NCBI RefSeq assembly: GCF_000767055.1
Contig: NZ_CP006764.1
Span: forward strand, 2,542,001-2,606,000
Source of the DNA: Corynebacterium doosanense CAU 212 = DSM 45436
GTDB taxonomy: Bacteria > Actinomycetota > Actinomycetes > Mycobacteriales > Mycobacteriaceae
Length of the DNA stretch: 64,000 bases
Direction: 5' to 3'
Part shown: in pieces, positions 11,197 to 20,065 of the stretch
How the letters are laid out: each line of letters starts with the position of its first letter
Numbering within the stretch: the first letter of the stretch is position 1
Position numbers and translations under genes: made by a program
Notes under the pieces: model-generated
The model's database searches: none
Seen by the model: only the letters and a program-made list of their open reading frames with translations
Told to the model about the DNA's origin: nothing

Positions 11197-11697
11197 TCAG
11201 TTCTCCTGCTGGGCAGCCCACTCGGCAACCTGTCGGGCGCTGTCCTCGGAGGACAGATCTTCCACCCGCATCATGATCGTCCACCGCACGCCGAACGGAT
11301 CTTTGATGGAGCCATAGCGGTCGCCGGAGGCGAATTAGGCCACAGGTTCGCGCGGGGTGGCCCCGGCACTCACCGCCCGGTCGACGAGCGCGTCGACGTC
11401 GGGGGTGTACAAGCTGAAAGAGAAACAGGCGTCATCGGTGGAAGATTGAGGCACCAGCCCGTAGTCCGGAGTCGCCTCGCCCAGCTGGAGTCTTCCCGAG
11501 TCGAATCCGAGCTCGGCGTGGACGACCTGGCCGTTCATCTCCGTGACATCGATTACCTCGGCACCGAAGATATCGCGGTAGAAGTCGAGCGCTTCCCGGG
11601 CACCGGTCACGGCGATGAACGGGGTGAGGGACGTGTAGTAGTTCGGCCGGCCGTTGGTGGTGTGGTCCCCGGTGACGCCGGGCGAGGAAGTGGTCAT
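11197..11697 (-). pseudogene. VOC-family (glyoxalase/bleomycin-resistance-like) protein with in-frame stop
   Basis: The reading frame from ATG 11697 encodes a VOC/PhnB-like protein (TPFIAVTGAREALDFYRDIF, then LGEATPDYG). It is interrupted by TAA at 11337-11335 after ATPREPVA. The same frame continues past the stop with clear family sequence (FASGDRYGSIKDPFG, then VRWTI) to a TGA at 11199-11197. A single base change from a Glu codon GAA to TAA would explain it. TAACCT lies 7 nt before ATG 11697, so the promoter appears intact. An AraC regulator diverges from it. It could be a recent inactivation or a sequencing error. Confidence 0.8.
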
Positions 11698-11770
11698 GGG
11701 CATTAGGTTAGTGACTGTCCGGTCCGCCTGGATTGGAGATTCGCGACAACCACCTGACAAGGGCGGTGCC

Positions 11771-12547
11771 ATGACGACGACCGGTGATTCACGGGGCATC
11801 CTCTTCCCCGGTCAGCTACCCGCCTTTGAACGGGTGGACGCGCCCGAAGACATCAGGGACCGGGTGGAGTGGTTCTGGATCCCCAGGTGGGAGCTCACAG
11901 ACGGCGCCACCTCGACGCAGACGGTGCTCCCGTTTCCGGCGTCTCACCTCGTCGTCGAGCACGGGCACGTGAATCTCTACGGGCCGACGACCGGAATCAG
12001 CGTCCGCGTCCTTTCGGGTCACGACTGGGCATTCGGGATGCGGCTGCGTCCCGCGGGGCTAGCGGCTCTGACCAGCGAACCGGCCGAGTTCCTCGACACC
12101 TACCTGTCTTTCGCAGCCCCGGGGCTCCTTTCGCTGGTGACCACCCCGATGCGCGCGGGCGAGAACACCGCGGCGGTGCGGGCTGCCGCCGACTGGGTGC
12201 GCAGGGAGATTGCCGGCGCTGACGACACCGGCAGAACTGCGAACGCCATGGTGGATCTCATCGCCGCCGACCGCTCGATCACCAGCGTTGGCGAGCTGGC
12301 CGAGCGGATGAGGATGTCCGTACGCAGCGTGCAGCGGCTTTCGGCGAGGTACATCGGGTTGTCGCCGCTGGCGGTGATCCGCAGATACCGCCTGCAGGAG
12401 GCCGCCGTGCAGTTGCGTGCACGGGAGTCGGTAGCCATGGGCGACCTCGCCGCACAACTGGGCTACGCCGATCAGTCACACATGTGCGCCGATTTCCGCG
12501 GCGTTCTGGGTATCACTCCAGGTGAGTACCGCCGAGTTAAGGGGTAG
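11771..12547 (+). CDS. AraC-family transcriptional regulator
   Basis: A 258-aa regulator. The C-terminal two-helix AraC DNA-binding domain is clear: SVGELAERMRMSVRSVQRLS, then LGYADQSHMCADFRG with the closing ITPGEYRR. The N-terminal half is a sensing domain of unknown ligand (DUF6597-like). I start at ATG 11771, since the residues read from further upstream look non-coding. It is divergent from the VOC pseudogene, which is therefore a probable target. Confidence 0.88.
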   Translation: MTTTGDSRGILFPGQLPAFERVDAPEDIRDRVEWFWIPRWELTDGATSTQTVLPFPASHLVVEHGHVNLYGPTTGISVRVLSGHDWAFGMRLRPAGLAALTSEPAEFLDTYLSFAAPGLLSLVTTPMRAGENTAAVRAAADWVRREIAGADDTGRTANAMVDLIAADRSITSVGELAERMRMSVRSVQRLSARYIGLSPLAVIRRYRLQEAAVQLRARESVAMGDLAAQLGYADQSHMCADFRGVLGITPGEYRRVKG

Positions 12548-12576
12548 GCACCGATCCTCGCGCGATACCCGCCGCT

Positions 12577-13269
12577 TCAGATCTGGTGATCCAGATCCGC
12601 CCAGCGCACCAGCTCCCACTTGCCGAACTCCCGCCCGCCCGGAGCGAGCACGATGAACCGGCAGTTGGCCAGGTAGCCGGCGAAGGCGAACTCGGGGTCG
12701 ATCCTGGTGGCGTGCGTGGCCATGGTGCGGATCGCCGCCCCGTGGCTGACCACGATGACGTCGCGGTCCTGCGTCCCCAGCTCGTGCTCCTCGGCGATGG
12801 TTTCCAGCACCGGCTGATAGCGGCCGAGAATGTCGCTCAGCCCCTCGCCGAACTCGCCGGCCATGCGCGCCTCAGTGTCGCCGCGCAGCCAGCCGGCCGT
12901 CGCCACGGCGTAGGCGCGGTGGGCCTCGTCATCGCCGCGCATCTCCATTTCTCCGGCCGCAAGCTCGTGAATGCCCACGGTGGGATGCACGCGCAGCGCG
13001 CGCTCCGGAAGCCCGGCATAGGCCTCGACCGCTCGAGCCGCGAGCATGGCGGTCTGCTGGGTACGCAGAGAGATTCCGCAGTACACGGTGTCGATCCGCC
13101 CGAGGCTGCCCTCGCCGGCCCCGCAGTATTCGGCGAGCTCGGTACCCACGTCGGTGGCCTGCTGGCGGCCGAGGTCGGTGAGTTCCGCACCCGGCGGTTC
13201 GGTGTCCAGCAGCCGGTCCACGTTGGAGGTGGTCTGCCCGTGGCGCACGAGGATGATTCGTCCGGCCAT
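12577..13269 (-). CDS. histidine phosphatase, phosphoglycerate mutase-like
   Basis: A 230-aa branch-1 histidine phosphatase. The RHG catalytic motif is at the N-terminus (ILVRHGQTTSN) and the second catalytic His appears late (VVSHGAAIR). Members act on varied phosphoesters, and the usual glycolytic Gpm is longer, so the substrate is open. The ATG shares one base with the stop of pheA (TGATG), which means translational coupling. The pair corresponds to cg3207/cg3206 in C. glutamicum. Confidence 0.9.
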   Translation of the reverse strand: MAGRIILVRHGQTTSNVDRLLDTEPPGAELTDLGRQQATDVGTELAEYCGAGEGSLGRIDTVYCGISLRTQQTAMLAARAVEAYAGLPERALRVHPTVGIHELAAGEMEMRGDDEAHRAYAVATAGWLRGDTEARMAGEFGEGLSDILGRYQPVLETIAEEHELGTQDRDVIVVSHGAAIRTMATHATRIDPEFAFAGYLANCRFIVLAPGGREFGKWELVRWADLDHQI

Positions 13270-14204
13270 CAGATCTCCTCCCCGCGCCGCGCGGCATCGA
13301 CCCAGGCAGACGCGGCGTCGATACGCGAAAGATCCACCGACTTCGCCCGCGCCTCCTCATTTACCGAGGGCCAGGAGCCGAGGAATCGGATGTTCTCCGC
13401 GCGCAGCCACAGGGCGCGCAGGGCCTCGGCGAGCGGCTGGTCGTCGATGTGCCCGATGAAGTCCACATAGAAGAGGTACGTGCCCGGCGCGTCACGGGTG
13501 GGGCGCGAGGCGATGCGCGAGAGGTCGATGCCGCGCAGCGCGAAGTCCTGCAGCGACGCCACCAGGGTGCCGGGTTCGTGCGGGAGGGTGAACACCACCA
13601 GGGTGGTGTCGTTCCCGGTGCGCGGGGTGGGTGCGGATCGCTTACCGACGACCACAAACCGCGTGCGCGCGCCCCGGCGATCGGCCACCGAGTCGGCTAC
13701 CCGCTCCAGTCCGAAGATCTCCGCCGCCCGGGCGGGCGCGGCCGCCGCATCGGCCTGGCCGTTCGCCACCATCTCCGCGGCCGCGGCGTTGGAGCTGGCC
13801 GGGAGAAACTCCGCGTTGGGGAGATTCTCCGCCAGCCACCGGCGCACCTGCTGGTGGGCGATGGGGTGGGTGGCGAAGGTGCGCACGTCGCTCAGCGCCG
13901 TGCCGGGTCGCAGCATGATGGAGAACGCGACCTCGAGTTCCAGTTCGTGGAAGATCTGGACGGGCTCGCCGCCGTCGACAAGCGCGTCATACGTGCCGGT
14001 CACGGCGCCGTCGACGGAGTTCTCGATGGCCACGACCGCGTAGTCCGCCTGACCGGAGCGCACGGCGTCGAGAGCCGCGGCCGGGCTGGCCACCGGGAGC
14101 GGCTGAATGCCCGTGGAACCGAACACCCCGCGCGCGGAAAACTCCGTGAGGGCGGCCTCCGTGAAGGTCCCCGCCGGGCCGAGATACGCCACGCTGAAAG
14201 TCAT
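13269..14204 (-). CDS. pheA: prephenate dehydratase
   Basis: This 311-aa enzyme converts prephenate to phenylpyruvate in phenylalanine synthesis. The N-terminal PDT domain starts [13 protein letters not shown] and includes the conserved TRF ([11 protein letters not shown]) before the C-terminal ACT domain. The ACT domain ([13 protein letters not shown] and the ESRP-like [14 protein letters not shown]) gives allosteric feedback by phenylalanine. TAGGGT lies 6 nt before ATG, so the mRNA is probably leaderless. It diverges from the amidase gene with only 35 bp between the two starts. Confidence 0.96.
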   Translation of the reverse strand: MTFSVAYLGPAGTFTEAALTEFSARGVFGSTGIQPLPVASPAAALDAVRSGQADYAVVAIENSVDGAVTGTYDALVDGGEPVQIFHELELEVAFSIMLRPGTALSDVRTFATHPIAHQQVRRWLAENLPNAEFLPASSNAAAAEMVANGQADAAAAPARAAEIFGLERVADSVADRRGARTRFVVVGKRSAPTPRTGNDTTLVVFTLPHEPGTLVASLQDFALRGIDLSRIASRPTRDAPGTYLFYVDFIGHIDDQPLAEALRALWLRAENIRFLGSWPSVNEEARAKSVDLSRIDAASAWVDAARRGEEI

Positions 14205-14239
14205 GTGCTCACCCTAACCCAGGCTCTATGGTGGTGCGC
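14205..14239. promoter_or_regulatory. compact divergent promoter pheA / amidase
   Basis: Only 35 bp separate the two divergent ATGs. The minus side shows TAGGGT 6 nt before the pheA ATG and the plus side TATGGT (14227-14232) 7 nt before the amidase ATG. The two promoters must overlap, so transcription in the two directions is likely to compete. Confidence 0.6.
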
Positions 14240-15382
14240 ATGACGGAATCGATCACCGACCTCGCCCGCGCCCTGGAAAAACTCACCCCCGAGGAACACG
14301 GGTTCTCCTACATTGACCTGGACCGCGAACCCGTCGCCGAGGGCGACCTCAGCGGCTGGATCATCCCCGCCAAGGATCTTTACGACCTCAAGGGCATGCC
14401 CACCACCTTCGGCTCGAAGGCACGCACCCGTATGGCCGAGGAGACGGACCCCTTCATCGCGGCCTACGAGGCCCGTGGCGCACGCATCCCCGGCAAGTCC
14501 GTGTCCTCGGAGCTCGGCATGAGTGTCGACGCCGAACCCCGCGACTTGCCGGCGGTGGACAACCCCATCTGGCCCGGTCACACCCCGGGCGGCTCGTCCG
14601 GCGGGGCGGCGGTCATGGTGGCGCGCGGGCTGGTCCGCGCCGCGCACGCCTCGGACGCCGGCGGCTCCATCCGCATCCCGGCCGCGGCCTGCGGCATCGC
14701 GGGTTACAAACCTTCCGCCACCACCCTCGCAGTGCACGGCTACCTCACCACCACCGTCGCCGACCAGGCATTCCTGCATCAGATCACCCCGTCGCTCGAC
14801 CGCAAGGTCCGCGTCGGCGTGCTCACCGAGCCGCTCATGGCCCAGACCGACGTCCAGGCCGAGTACCTCACCGCCGTGCGCGAGGCCGCCGAGAAGCTGG
14901 CGGCCGCGGGGCACGAGGTCATCCCGGTGGGCCCCTGGCCCGAGGCGTCGGAGACCTTCGAGCGTTTCAAGGACATCTTCACCTCCCGCCTGGTGGCGCT
15001 GGAGGACTACGACTACCTCGCCGAATGGCTCCGCGAGCGCGGCCTGACCGTGTCCAAGCAGCAGCAGGAGGAGTCGGAGGCCTACGCCTTCGCGCTGAAA
15101 CCCCGGCTGGCGGAGTTCTGGGACGTTGACGTCATCCTCAACCCCACCATCTCCTGCGACCCGCCCGTGACCGGCGCGTTCTCCTCGTTGTCCCCGCAGG
15201 ACAACTTCGAGGCGCAGACCCGCTGGGTGCCGTGGACCTCGCTGTTCAACATCGCCGGTGCGGCCGCCATCTCGCTGCCGTGGCCCGTGCCCGGTCGCCC
15301 TCAGCCCGCCGCGGTTCACCTGGGTTCACTGACGCTTACCGACGCCGAACTCCTCGCCCTCGCCCGGGAACTCCACGAGTGA
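14240..15382 (+). CDS. amidase-signature family hydrolase
   Basis: A 380-aa member of the amidase signature family, which uses a Ser-cisSer-Lys triad. The Gly/Ser-rich signature is visible (TPGGSSGGAAVMVARG followed by DAGGSIRIPA), and the candidate Lys lies in GKSVSSELG. It is shorter than typical amidases (about 450 aa), with a reduced C-terminal half. Start ATG 14240 has TATGGT 7 nt upstream; an ATG at 14228 lies inside that -10. The CPBP protease gene overlaps its stop (GTGA). The substrate is not predictable. Confidence 0.85.
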   Translation: MTESITDLARALEKLTPEEHGFSYIDLDREPVAEGDLSGWIIPAKDLYDLKGMPTTFGSKARTRMAEETDPFIAAYEARGARIPGKSVSSELGMSVDAEPRDLPAVDNPIWPGHTPGGSSGGAAVMVARGLVRAAHASDAGGSIRIPAAACGIAGYKPSATTLAVHGYLTTTVADQAFLHQITPSLDRKVRVGVLTEPLMAQTDVQAEYLTAVREAAEKLAAAGHEVIPVGPWPEASETFERFKDIFTSRLVALEDYDYLAEWLRERGLTVSKQQQEESEAYAFALKPRLAEFWDVDVILNPTISCDPPVTGAFSSLSPQDNFEAQTRWVPWTSLFNIAGAAAISLPWPVPGRPQPAAVHLGSLTLTDAELLALARELHE

Positions 15383-16119
15383 CTCCTCCGACGGTGGACC
15401 GCACCCGCGCCCGGTGGGAGATCCTCCTGGTCCTGTCCATCACCTTCGGCATGTCCGGACTGCGTTCGATCCTCCGGCTCACGGACTCGCTGCTCGCTCC
15501 GGAACCACTGAACCAGCAGCAGACCACCCCCAACGTCACCCAGTCCGCCATCCCCTGGCTCGACCTGGCGCTGCAGACCTGCAGCTCACTGGTGCTCTTC
15601 GCCTGGGGAGGCCTGGCGCTGTTCCTCCTCGCCGGCGACGGCTTCCGCATCCCCCGGCCCCGCTGGTCTGACCTCGGCTGGGGCGCGGTGCTCGCCGCCA
15701 TCATCGGCCTGCCCGGCCTCGGGCTCTACGTCTTCGCCGTGCACGCCGGCCTGTCCAAGGTGGTCGTTCCCACCGGCATGGATCACGCCGCCATCGAGAT
15801 TCCTGTGCTGCTGTTCAACTCCGCCGGCAACGCCTTCGGCGAGGAGATCGTGGTGGTGATGTGGCTGCTGACCCGCCTGCGACAGCTGGGATGGGGGTTG
15901 CCGGCTGCGCTCGCGGCGTCGTCAGTTCTCCGCGGTTCCTACCATCTCTACCAGGGGATATCCGCCGGATTCGGCAACATCGTCATGGGCCTGGTCTATG
16001 GATTGTTCTACGCGCGCACGCGCCGCGTGTGGCCACTGGTGATCGGCCACTTCCTCATCGACGCCGTGGCGTTCGTGGGTTACGCGGCCATCGGTGACCG
16101 CCTCGCGTTCCTCGGTTAG
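15379..16119 (+). CDS. CPBP-family intramembrane protease
   Basis: A 246-aa multi-pass membrane protein with the CAAX/CPBP (Abi) pattern: a GEE motif (FGEEIVVVMWLLTR), a His in the next block (RGSYHLYQG) and HFLIDAV near the end. These are the proposed glutamate and histidine active-site residues of this family. The Arg spacing of EExxxR is not exact, so activity is uncertain. GTG 15379 overlaps the amidase stop by 4 nt, so the two genes are coupled. Confidence 0.82.
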   Translation: MTPPTVDRTRARWEILLVLSITFGMSGLRSILRLTDSLLAPEPLNQQQTTPNVTQSAIPWLDLALQTCSSLVLFAWGGLALFLLAGDGFRIPRPRWSDLGWGAVLAAIIGLPGLGLYVFAVHAGLSKVVVPTGMDHAAIEIPVLLFNSAGNAFGEEIVVVMWLLTRLRQLGWGLPAALAASSVLRGSYHLYQGISAGFGNIVMGLVYGLFYARTRRVWPLVIGHFLIDAVAFVGYAAIGDRLAFLG

Positions 16120-16145
16120 GTCCGGGCCGCGATAGGGTATTGCCC

Positions 16146-17492
16146 ATGACTGATCAGGGAGGGCGCGGCGGCAGCTGGCGTGACGACGACCCCCGCCGAC
16201 GCATCCCCCGCTCCGGCGACCCACGTGACGCCGGCGGAGACTTTGTTCTCGGCCGCGACGGCAAGCCGTTGATCGACCGCTACGGCCGCCCCGTCCGCCG
16301 CCGTGCCGCCGAACCACGCGCCGCCCGCCCGGAGCCGCGCCAGCGACCACCCCGGCGCGACCAGCAGGTTCCTCCGCGCCAGACCCCGCCGGCCAACGAG
16401 ACCCGCTACTACCCGCGCGAGCAGCAGCCCCCACGTCCGCGACCCGTCCAGCAGCCGGCTCCGCAGCCCATGCCGCAGCGTCGCCCCGCGCAGCCCACCT
16501 ACCGACGCGCCGACGACGAGCTCCTCCTCTCTCAGAGCCCCGAGGACCGGATGTCCCGCCGCGCGCCCAAGCCACCGCGCGCGCCCCGTCGTCGCCGCCC
16601 GGGTTGCCTGGGTTGCCTCGGCTGGCCGCTGGCGCTGCTGCTCGTGCTCGTTGTCGTGGTCACCCTGTGGGCCGATGCCCGCCTCACCCGCGTCGAGGCC
16701 ATGCCAGACCAGCAGATCGGCAACACCGCGGGCACCAACTGGCTGCTCGTCGGTTCTGACTCCCGCCTGGGCCTCAGCGACGCAGACGTCGAGCGCCTGG
16801 GCACAGGTGGCGACATCGGCACCGGACGCACCGACACCATCATGGTGCTGCACATTCCCACCGGCCCCGGCGCTTCCCAGCTCGTGTCGATTCCCCGCGA
16901 CAGCCTCGTCTCCATTCCCGGTTACGGCGAGGACAAGATCAACGCCGCCTTCACCTTCGGCGGGCCGCAGCTGCTCACCGAGACCGTGGAACAGTCGACC
17001 GGCCTGCACATCGACCACTACGCCGAGATCGGCATGGGCGGCCTAGCCAACCTCGTCGACTCCGTCGGCGGCGTGCAGATCTGCGCCGCCGAACCGATTC
17101 AGGATCCCCTGGCGAACCTCGACATCCAGGCCGGCTGTCAGGAGATGGACGGGCCCACGGCCCTGGGGTACGTGCGCACCCGCGCCACCGCCATGGGCGA
17201 CATCGACCGTGTCATGCGCCAGCGCGAGTTCTTCGCCGCACTACTCGGGGAAATCACCGCGCCCGCGACACTACTCAACCCCGTGCGCATAGTCTCGCTG
17301 ATCTACCACGGTTCCGGCACCTTCACCGTCGGCAAGGGCGAGCACGTCTGGCACCTCGCCCGCCTCGCCCTGGCGATGCGCGGCGTGGAGACCAACACGG
17401 TGCCCATCAGCGGGTTCCTCGACACCGACGTGGGCAACGTCGTGGTGTGGGATGAAACGGCCGCCGAGGAGCTGTTCGGCTCGATGCGTTAG
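16146..17492 (+). CDS. lcpB: LytR-CpsA-Psr family wall-polymer ligase, LcpB-like
   Basis: A 448-aa membrane-anchored LCP protein. The cytoplasmic N-terminus (about 150 aa) is rich in Arg/Pro and probably disordered. One transmembrane helix follows (WPLALLLVLVVVVTLW), then the LCP domain with its conserved blocks NWLLVGSDSR, GRTDTIMVLH and SIPRDSLVSIPG. LCP enzymes transfer arabinogalactan from its lipid carrier to peptidoglycan in mycolata. Start ATG 16146 has TAGGGT exactly 7 nt upstream. The symbol follows C. glutamicum cg3210 by position. Its 3' end abuts the 166-bp palindrome array. Confidence 0.9.
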   Translation: MTDQGGRGGSWRDDDPRRRIPRSGDPRDAGGDFVLGRDGKPLIDRYGRPVRRRAAEPRAARPEPRQRPPRRDQQVPPRQTPPANETRYYPREQQPPRPRPVQQPAPQPMPQRRPAQPTYRRADDELLLSQSPEDRMSRRAPKPPRAPRRRRPGCLGCLGWPLALLLVLVVVVTLWADARLTRVEAMPDQQIGNTAGTNWLLVGSDSRLGLSDADVERLGTGGDIGTGRTDTIMVLHIPTGPGASQLVSIPRDSLVSIPGYGEDKINAAFTFGGPQLLTETVEQSTGLHIDHYAEIGMGGLANLVDSVGGVQICAAEPIQDPLANLDIQAGCQEMDGPTALGYVRTRATAMGDIDRVMRQREFFAALLGEITAPATLLNPVRIVSLIYHGSGTFTVGKGEHVWHLARLALAMRGVETNTVPISGFLDTDVGNVVVWDETAAEELFGSMR

Positions 17493-17499
17493 TGGTGGG

Positions 17500-18117
17500 G
17501 GCGCTATGCCGTGGCATAGTCGGCGCGAGCCCCCGAGCCCTGCCGCGCACAAAAAGTGCGCACGTGCGCACTCATCACAGCGGGCTAATCAGTATGCAGC
17601 CGCATACTGGACACGCCTCTGAGCAGGGCATATCACCGGGAACGTGCGCAGCCTCGCAGCGCCCGATCACTATGCCGTGGCATAGTCGGCGCGAGCCCCC
17701 GAGCCCTGCCGCGCACAAAAAGTGCGCACGTGCGCACTCATCACAGCGGGCTAATCAGTATGCAGCCGCATACTGGACACGCCTCTGAGTAGGGCGTACG
17801 GCTGGGAAAGTGCGAAGTCCTGAAGTGCCCAATCACTATGCCATGGCATAGTCGGCACCTCCCGCGGATCAAACCGTGAGCAAAAAAGTGCGCACGTGCG
17901 CACTCATCGCAGCGGGCTAAACAGTATGCAGCCGCATACTGGACACACCTCTGAGCAGGGCATACCGCTAGGAAAGCACGCCGCCTCGCAGTGTTCGATC
18001 ACTATGCCATGGCATAGTGCGCACGTGCGCACTCATCACAGCAGGCTAATCAGTATGCAGCCGCATACTCAATATCCCCCCTGAACAGGGAAAACCCGCC
18101 AAGAAAGTGCGCAGCTT
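17500..18117. repeat. four-unit 166-bp tandem array with three palindromes per unit
   Basis: Four head-to-tail units with an exact 166-bp period fill the gap between the convergent lcpB and dehydrogenase genes. Palindrome A (CTATGCCRTGGCATAG) lies at 17504-17519, 17670-17685, 17836-17851 and 18002-18017. Palindrome B (GTGCGCACGTGCGCAC) is at 17556, 17722, 17888 and 18017. Palindrome C (AGTATGC-AGCC-GCATACT) is at 17591, 17757, 17923 and 18052. Unit 4 has lost 37 bp so that A and B share one base. The spacers, especially between A and B in unit 3, have diverged while the palindromes stay nearly invariant. Short reading frames across the array look non-coding. Confidence 0.93.
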
Positions 18118-19026
18118 CTAGTCGCCGTAGATGACCCAGTCGGGGTTCGGGCGAACAATTTGGCCCTGCTCGTCGTACTCGTAGAAACCGATGCCGTCGC
18201 CAAGCCCGGTACGGCCGCGGTCCATACCCTTGGCCTTGAGCTGTTCGGCGAAGGGTTTCATCTCGGCGTACGGGCCGCCCATGATGATGTGGTACGCGAC
18301 GTTGAAGCCGACGATGTCAAACACCTCGAACGGCCCACGCGGTGAGCCGAGGGAGACCTTCCAGTCGTGGTCGATGACCTGCGGGTCCGCGGCCTCGGCC
18401 AGGTACAGCTTCGCGGCGGAGAACAGCCACGGGATCATCAGGCTGTTGATGATGTAACCGGGGATCTCCTTGTGGATGGGGAAGACCTCGAGGTTGATCT
18501 GCCGGGCGAACTCCTGCGTGTCCTCGAAGACCTTCTTATCCGTGAAGGAGGTGGCCATGACCTCACCCGTGTTGTTGCGCCACACGGTGTTGGCGAAGTG
18601 CAGGGCGAGGAAGCGCTCCGGGTGCCCGGTCGCCCCGGCGAAATCCGAGGGGCGCAGCGACGAAGTGTTGGTGAGCAGGATGGTGTGATCGGGAGCCGCG
18701 GCGCCGACCTTGGCCCAGACATCCTTCTTCAGCTCGAGCTGCTCTGGAATGGATTCGATGACGACGTCGGCAGACCCGACGGCCTCGGCGAGATCCGTCG
18801 TTACCGTAATGCGGGAGACCGCCGCGTCGTACTGCTCGTCGGTGTAACCCGCCAGATCGTTGCGGTAATGTCCGCGTATCCATTCCCAGCGCGCCGGCAG
18901 CTTGTTCAGCTGCTCCTGGCCGATGTCGTAGGCCACGACGTTCTTGCCGGCGAAAGCCGCCTGCATGATGATCTGCGAACCGAGCACGCCGGTTCCGAGG
19001 ACAGTGACGTTGGTGAAGTTACTCAT
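18118..19026 (-). CDS. 3-hydroxyacyl-CoA dehydrogenase
   Basis: A 302-aa NAD-dependent dehydrogenase of the 3HCDH family, oxidising 3-hydroxyacyl-CoA to 3-ketoacyl-CoA or acting on a related short hydroxy acid. The Rossmann motif is near the N-terminus (VLGTGVLGSQI). The mid-region E/S/H/N residues (VIESIPEQ, TNTSSL, FLALHFANTVWRNN) and the C-terminal domain (GYIINSLMIPW) complete the pattern. ATG 19026 has TAACGT exactly 7 nt upstream. It is a stand-alone domain with no fused hydratase. The stop lies at the end of the palindrome array. Confidence 0.92.
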   Translation of the reverse strand: MSNFTNVTVLGTGVLGSQIIMQAAFAGKNVVAYDIGQEQLNKLPARWEWIRGHYRNDLAGYTDEQYDAAVSRITVTTDLAEAVGSADVVIESIPEQLELKKDVWAKVGAAAPDHTILLTNTSSLRPSDFAGATGHPERFLALHFANTVWRNNTGEVMATSFTDKKVFEDTQEFARQINLEVFPIHKEIPGYIINSLMIPWLFSAAKLYLAEAADPQVIDHDWKVSLGSPRGPFEVFDIVGFNVAYHIIMGGPYAEMKPFAEQLKAKGMDRGRTGLGDGIGFYEYDEQGQIVRPNPDWVIYGD

Positions 19027-19127
19027 GCACCGGACGTTACTCTTTTGCGCGATCTGACCAAGTCAGCGTCGATGAGCTCGACATTCTTGCCGCGGGGCTT
19101 CGCTTATCGACGCCCCGTGCCCGACAA

Positions 19128-20060
19128 TTACCGAATGGTCACCTGACGGGACTTGATGTTCTCCAGCTGGCGGCGCTCTTCAGCGGTGAGCTGCTCATCG
19201 TTCTTCAGCTCGGCCTCGATGGCAGTGTTCACGCGCTCGAGCTCGGCGTTGTACTCCTCCGCGGCCTTATCGGTGTCGTGCAGGTCAAAGACCGGGACGA
19301 TGACGCCGTGGGTGCGGAAGACGCCGGCGAACTTGGTGTTCTCGCCCACGTGCAGGTCCCCGCGGGCGGCGACGCGTGCCAGGGCGGAGAGGAGGGCGGA
19401 CTCATTGTCGTCGATACGCACCCACCGCAGGTAGGCCTTGCCGCCGCCCGGGTTGGTCCACCACGCGGAACCGGGGACGTTCGCGGTGACGCGGCGCGTC
19501 GGCGCGATGGTCTCGTTGGAGCGCTGGATCGCCTGCTGAACCTCGAAGGGGACCTGGCCGCCTTCGGGGGCCCACCAGTTGAAGTCGTCGTGGACGGTGA
19601 TGTCCAGGGTGGTGTCGGCGTCGATGAGATCGGTGAGCTTGGGCTGGTTTCCGTCGGCGACGGTGGATTCGATGGTCTCACCCGGCGCGGCGTTGGCGGC
19701 CCAGTTCAGTGCGTAGGCGAGGTCGCGGCCGGGGTTGTGCGAGCGCTTCTGCACCTGCAGACCCACGAGTGCGTCGCCGCCGAACTGCTCGTCGCGCACG
19801 AGTCCGGCGCCGGCGCCGGGGAGCACGGTGCCCAGGGTGACGGTGCGGTCGCTGCCCTTGAGGGGCACGGTCGCGGTGCCGGCGGGGACAAATTCCTGCA
19901 GCGCGACCAGGTCGGCCTCGGCGGCGAGACCACCGAAGGGGCGGGGGTCCTTGTCCAGGGCCTCACGCTCGGCGGCGCGGGCGGCGAGTTTCGCCTGGCG
20001 GCGGCTCATGCCCTCGGGAAGGTTCTGGTCCTGCTCGTTCTTGCGGTTCTTTTTGGCCAT
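19128..20060 (-). CDS. DUF5926-type conserved actinobacterial protein
   Basis: A 310-aa soluble protein starting with a Lys/Arg-rich stretch (MAKKNRKNEQ) and with no signal peptide or membrane segment. I recognise it as the conserved actinobacterial family next to glpQ (DUF5926), whose function is unknown. TAGATT lies 7 nt before ATG 20060, inside the last codons of glpQ, so it has its own leaderless promoter within the glpQ-pyk2 cluster. The C-terminus is a predicted helix rich in Glu/Arg. Confidence 0.7.
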   Translation of the reverse strand: MAKKNRKNEQDQNLPEGMSRRQAKLAARAAEREALDKDPRPFGGLAAEADLVALQEFVPAGTATVPLKGSDRTVTLGTVLPGAGAGLVRDEQFGGDALVGLQVQKRSHNPGRDLAYALNWAANAAPGETIESTVADGNQPKLTDLIDADTTLDITVHDDFNWWAPEGGQVPFEVQQAIQRSNETIAPTRRVTANVPGSAWWTNPGGGKAYLRWVRIDDNESALLSALARVAARGDLHVGENTKFAGVFRTHGVIVPVFDLHDTDKAAEEYNAELERVNTAIEAELKNDEQLTAEERRQLENIKSRQVTIR

Positions 20061-20065
20061 GCGGC

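Noticed and set aside
17556-17571. parS site
   Set aside because: Palindrome B shares only the central CACGTG with the parS consensus TGTTTCACGTGAAACA.
17492-18084. Short plus-strand reading frames across the 166-bp array
   Set aside because: They recur only because the DNA repeats, have no ribosome-binding sites and read through palindromes; codon use is not gene-like.
17500-18117. CRISPR array
   Set aside because: The period (166 bp) is too long, spacers are related to each other, and no cas genes are present.
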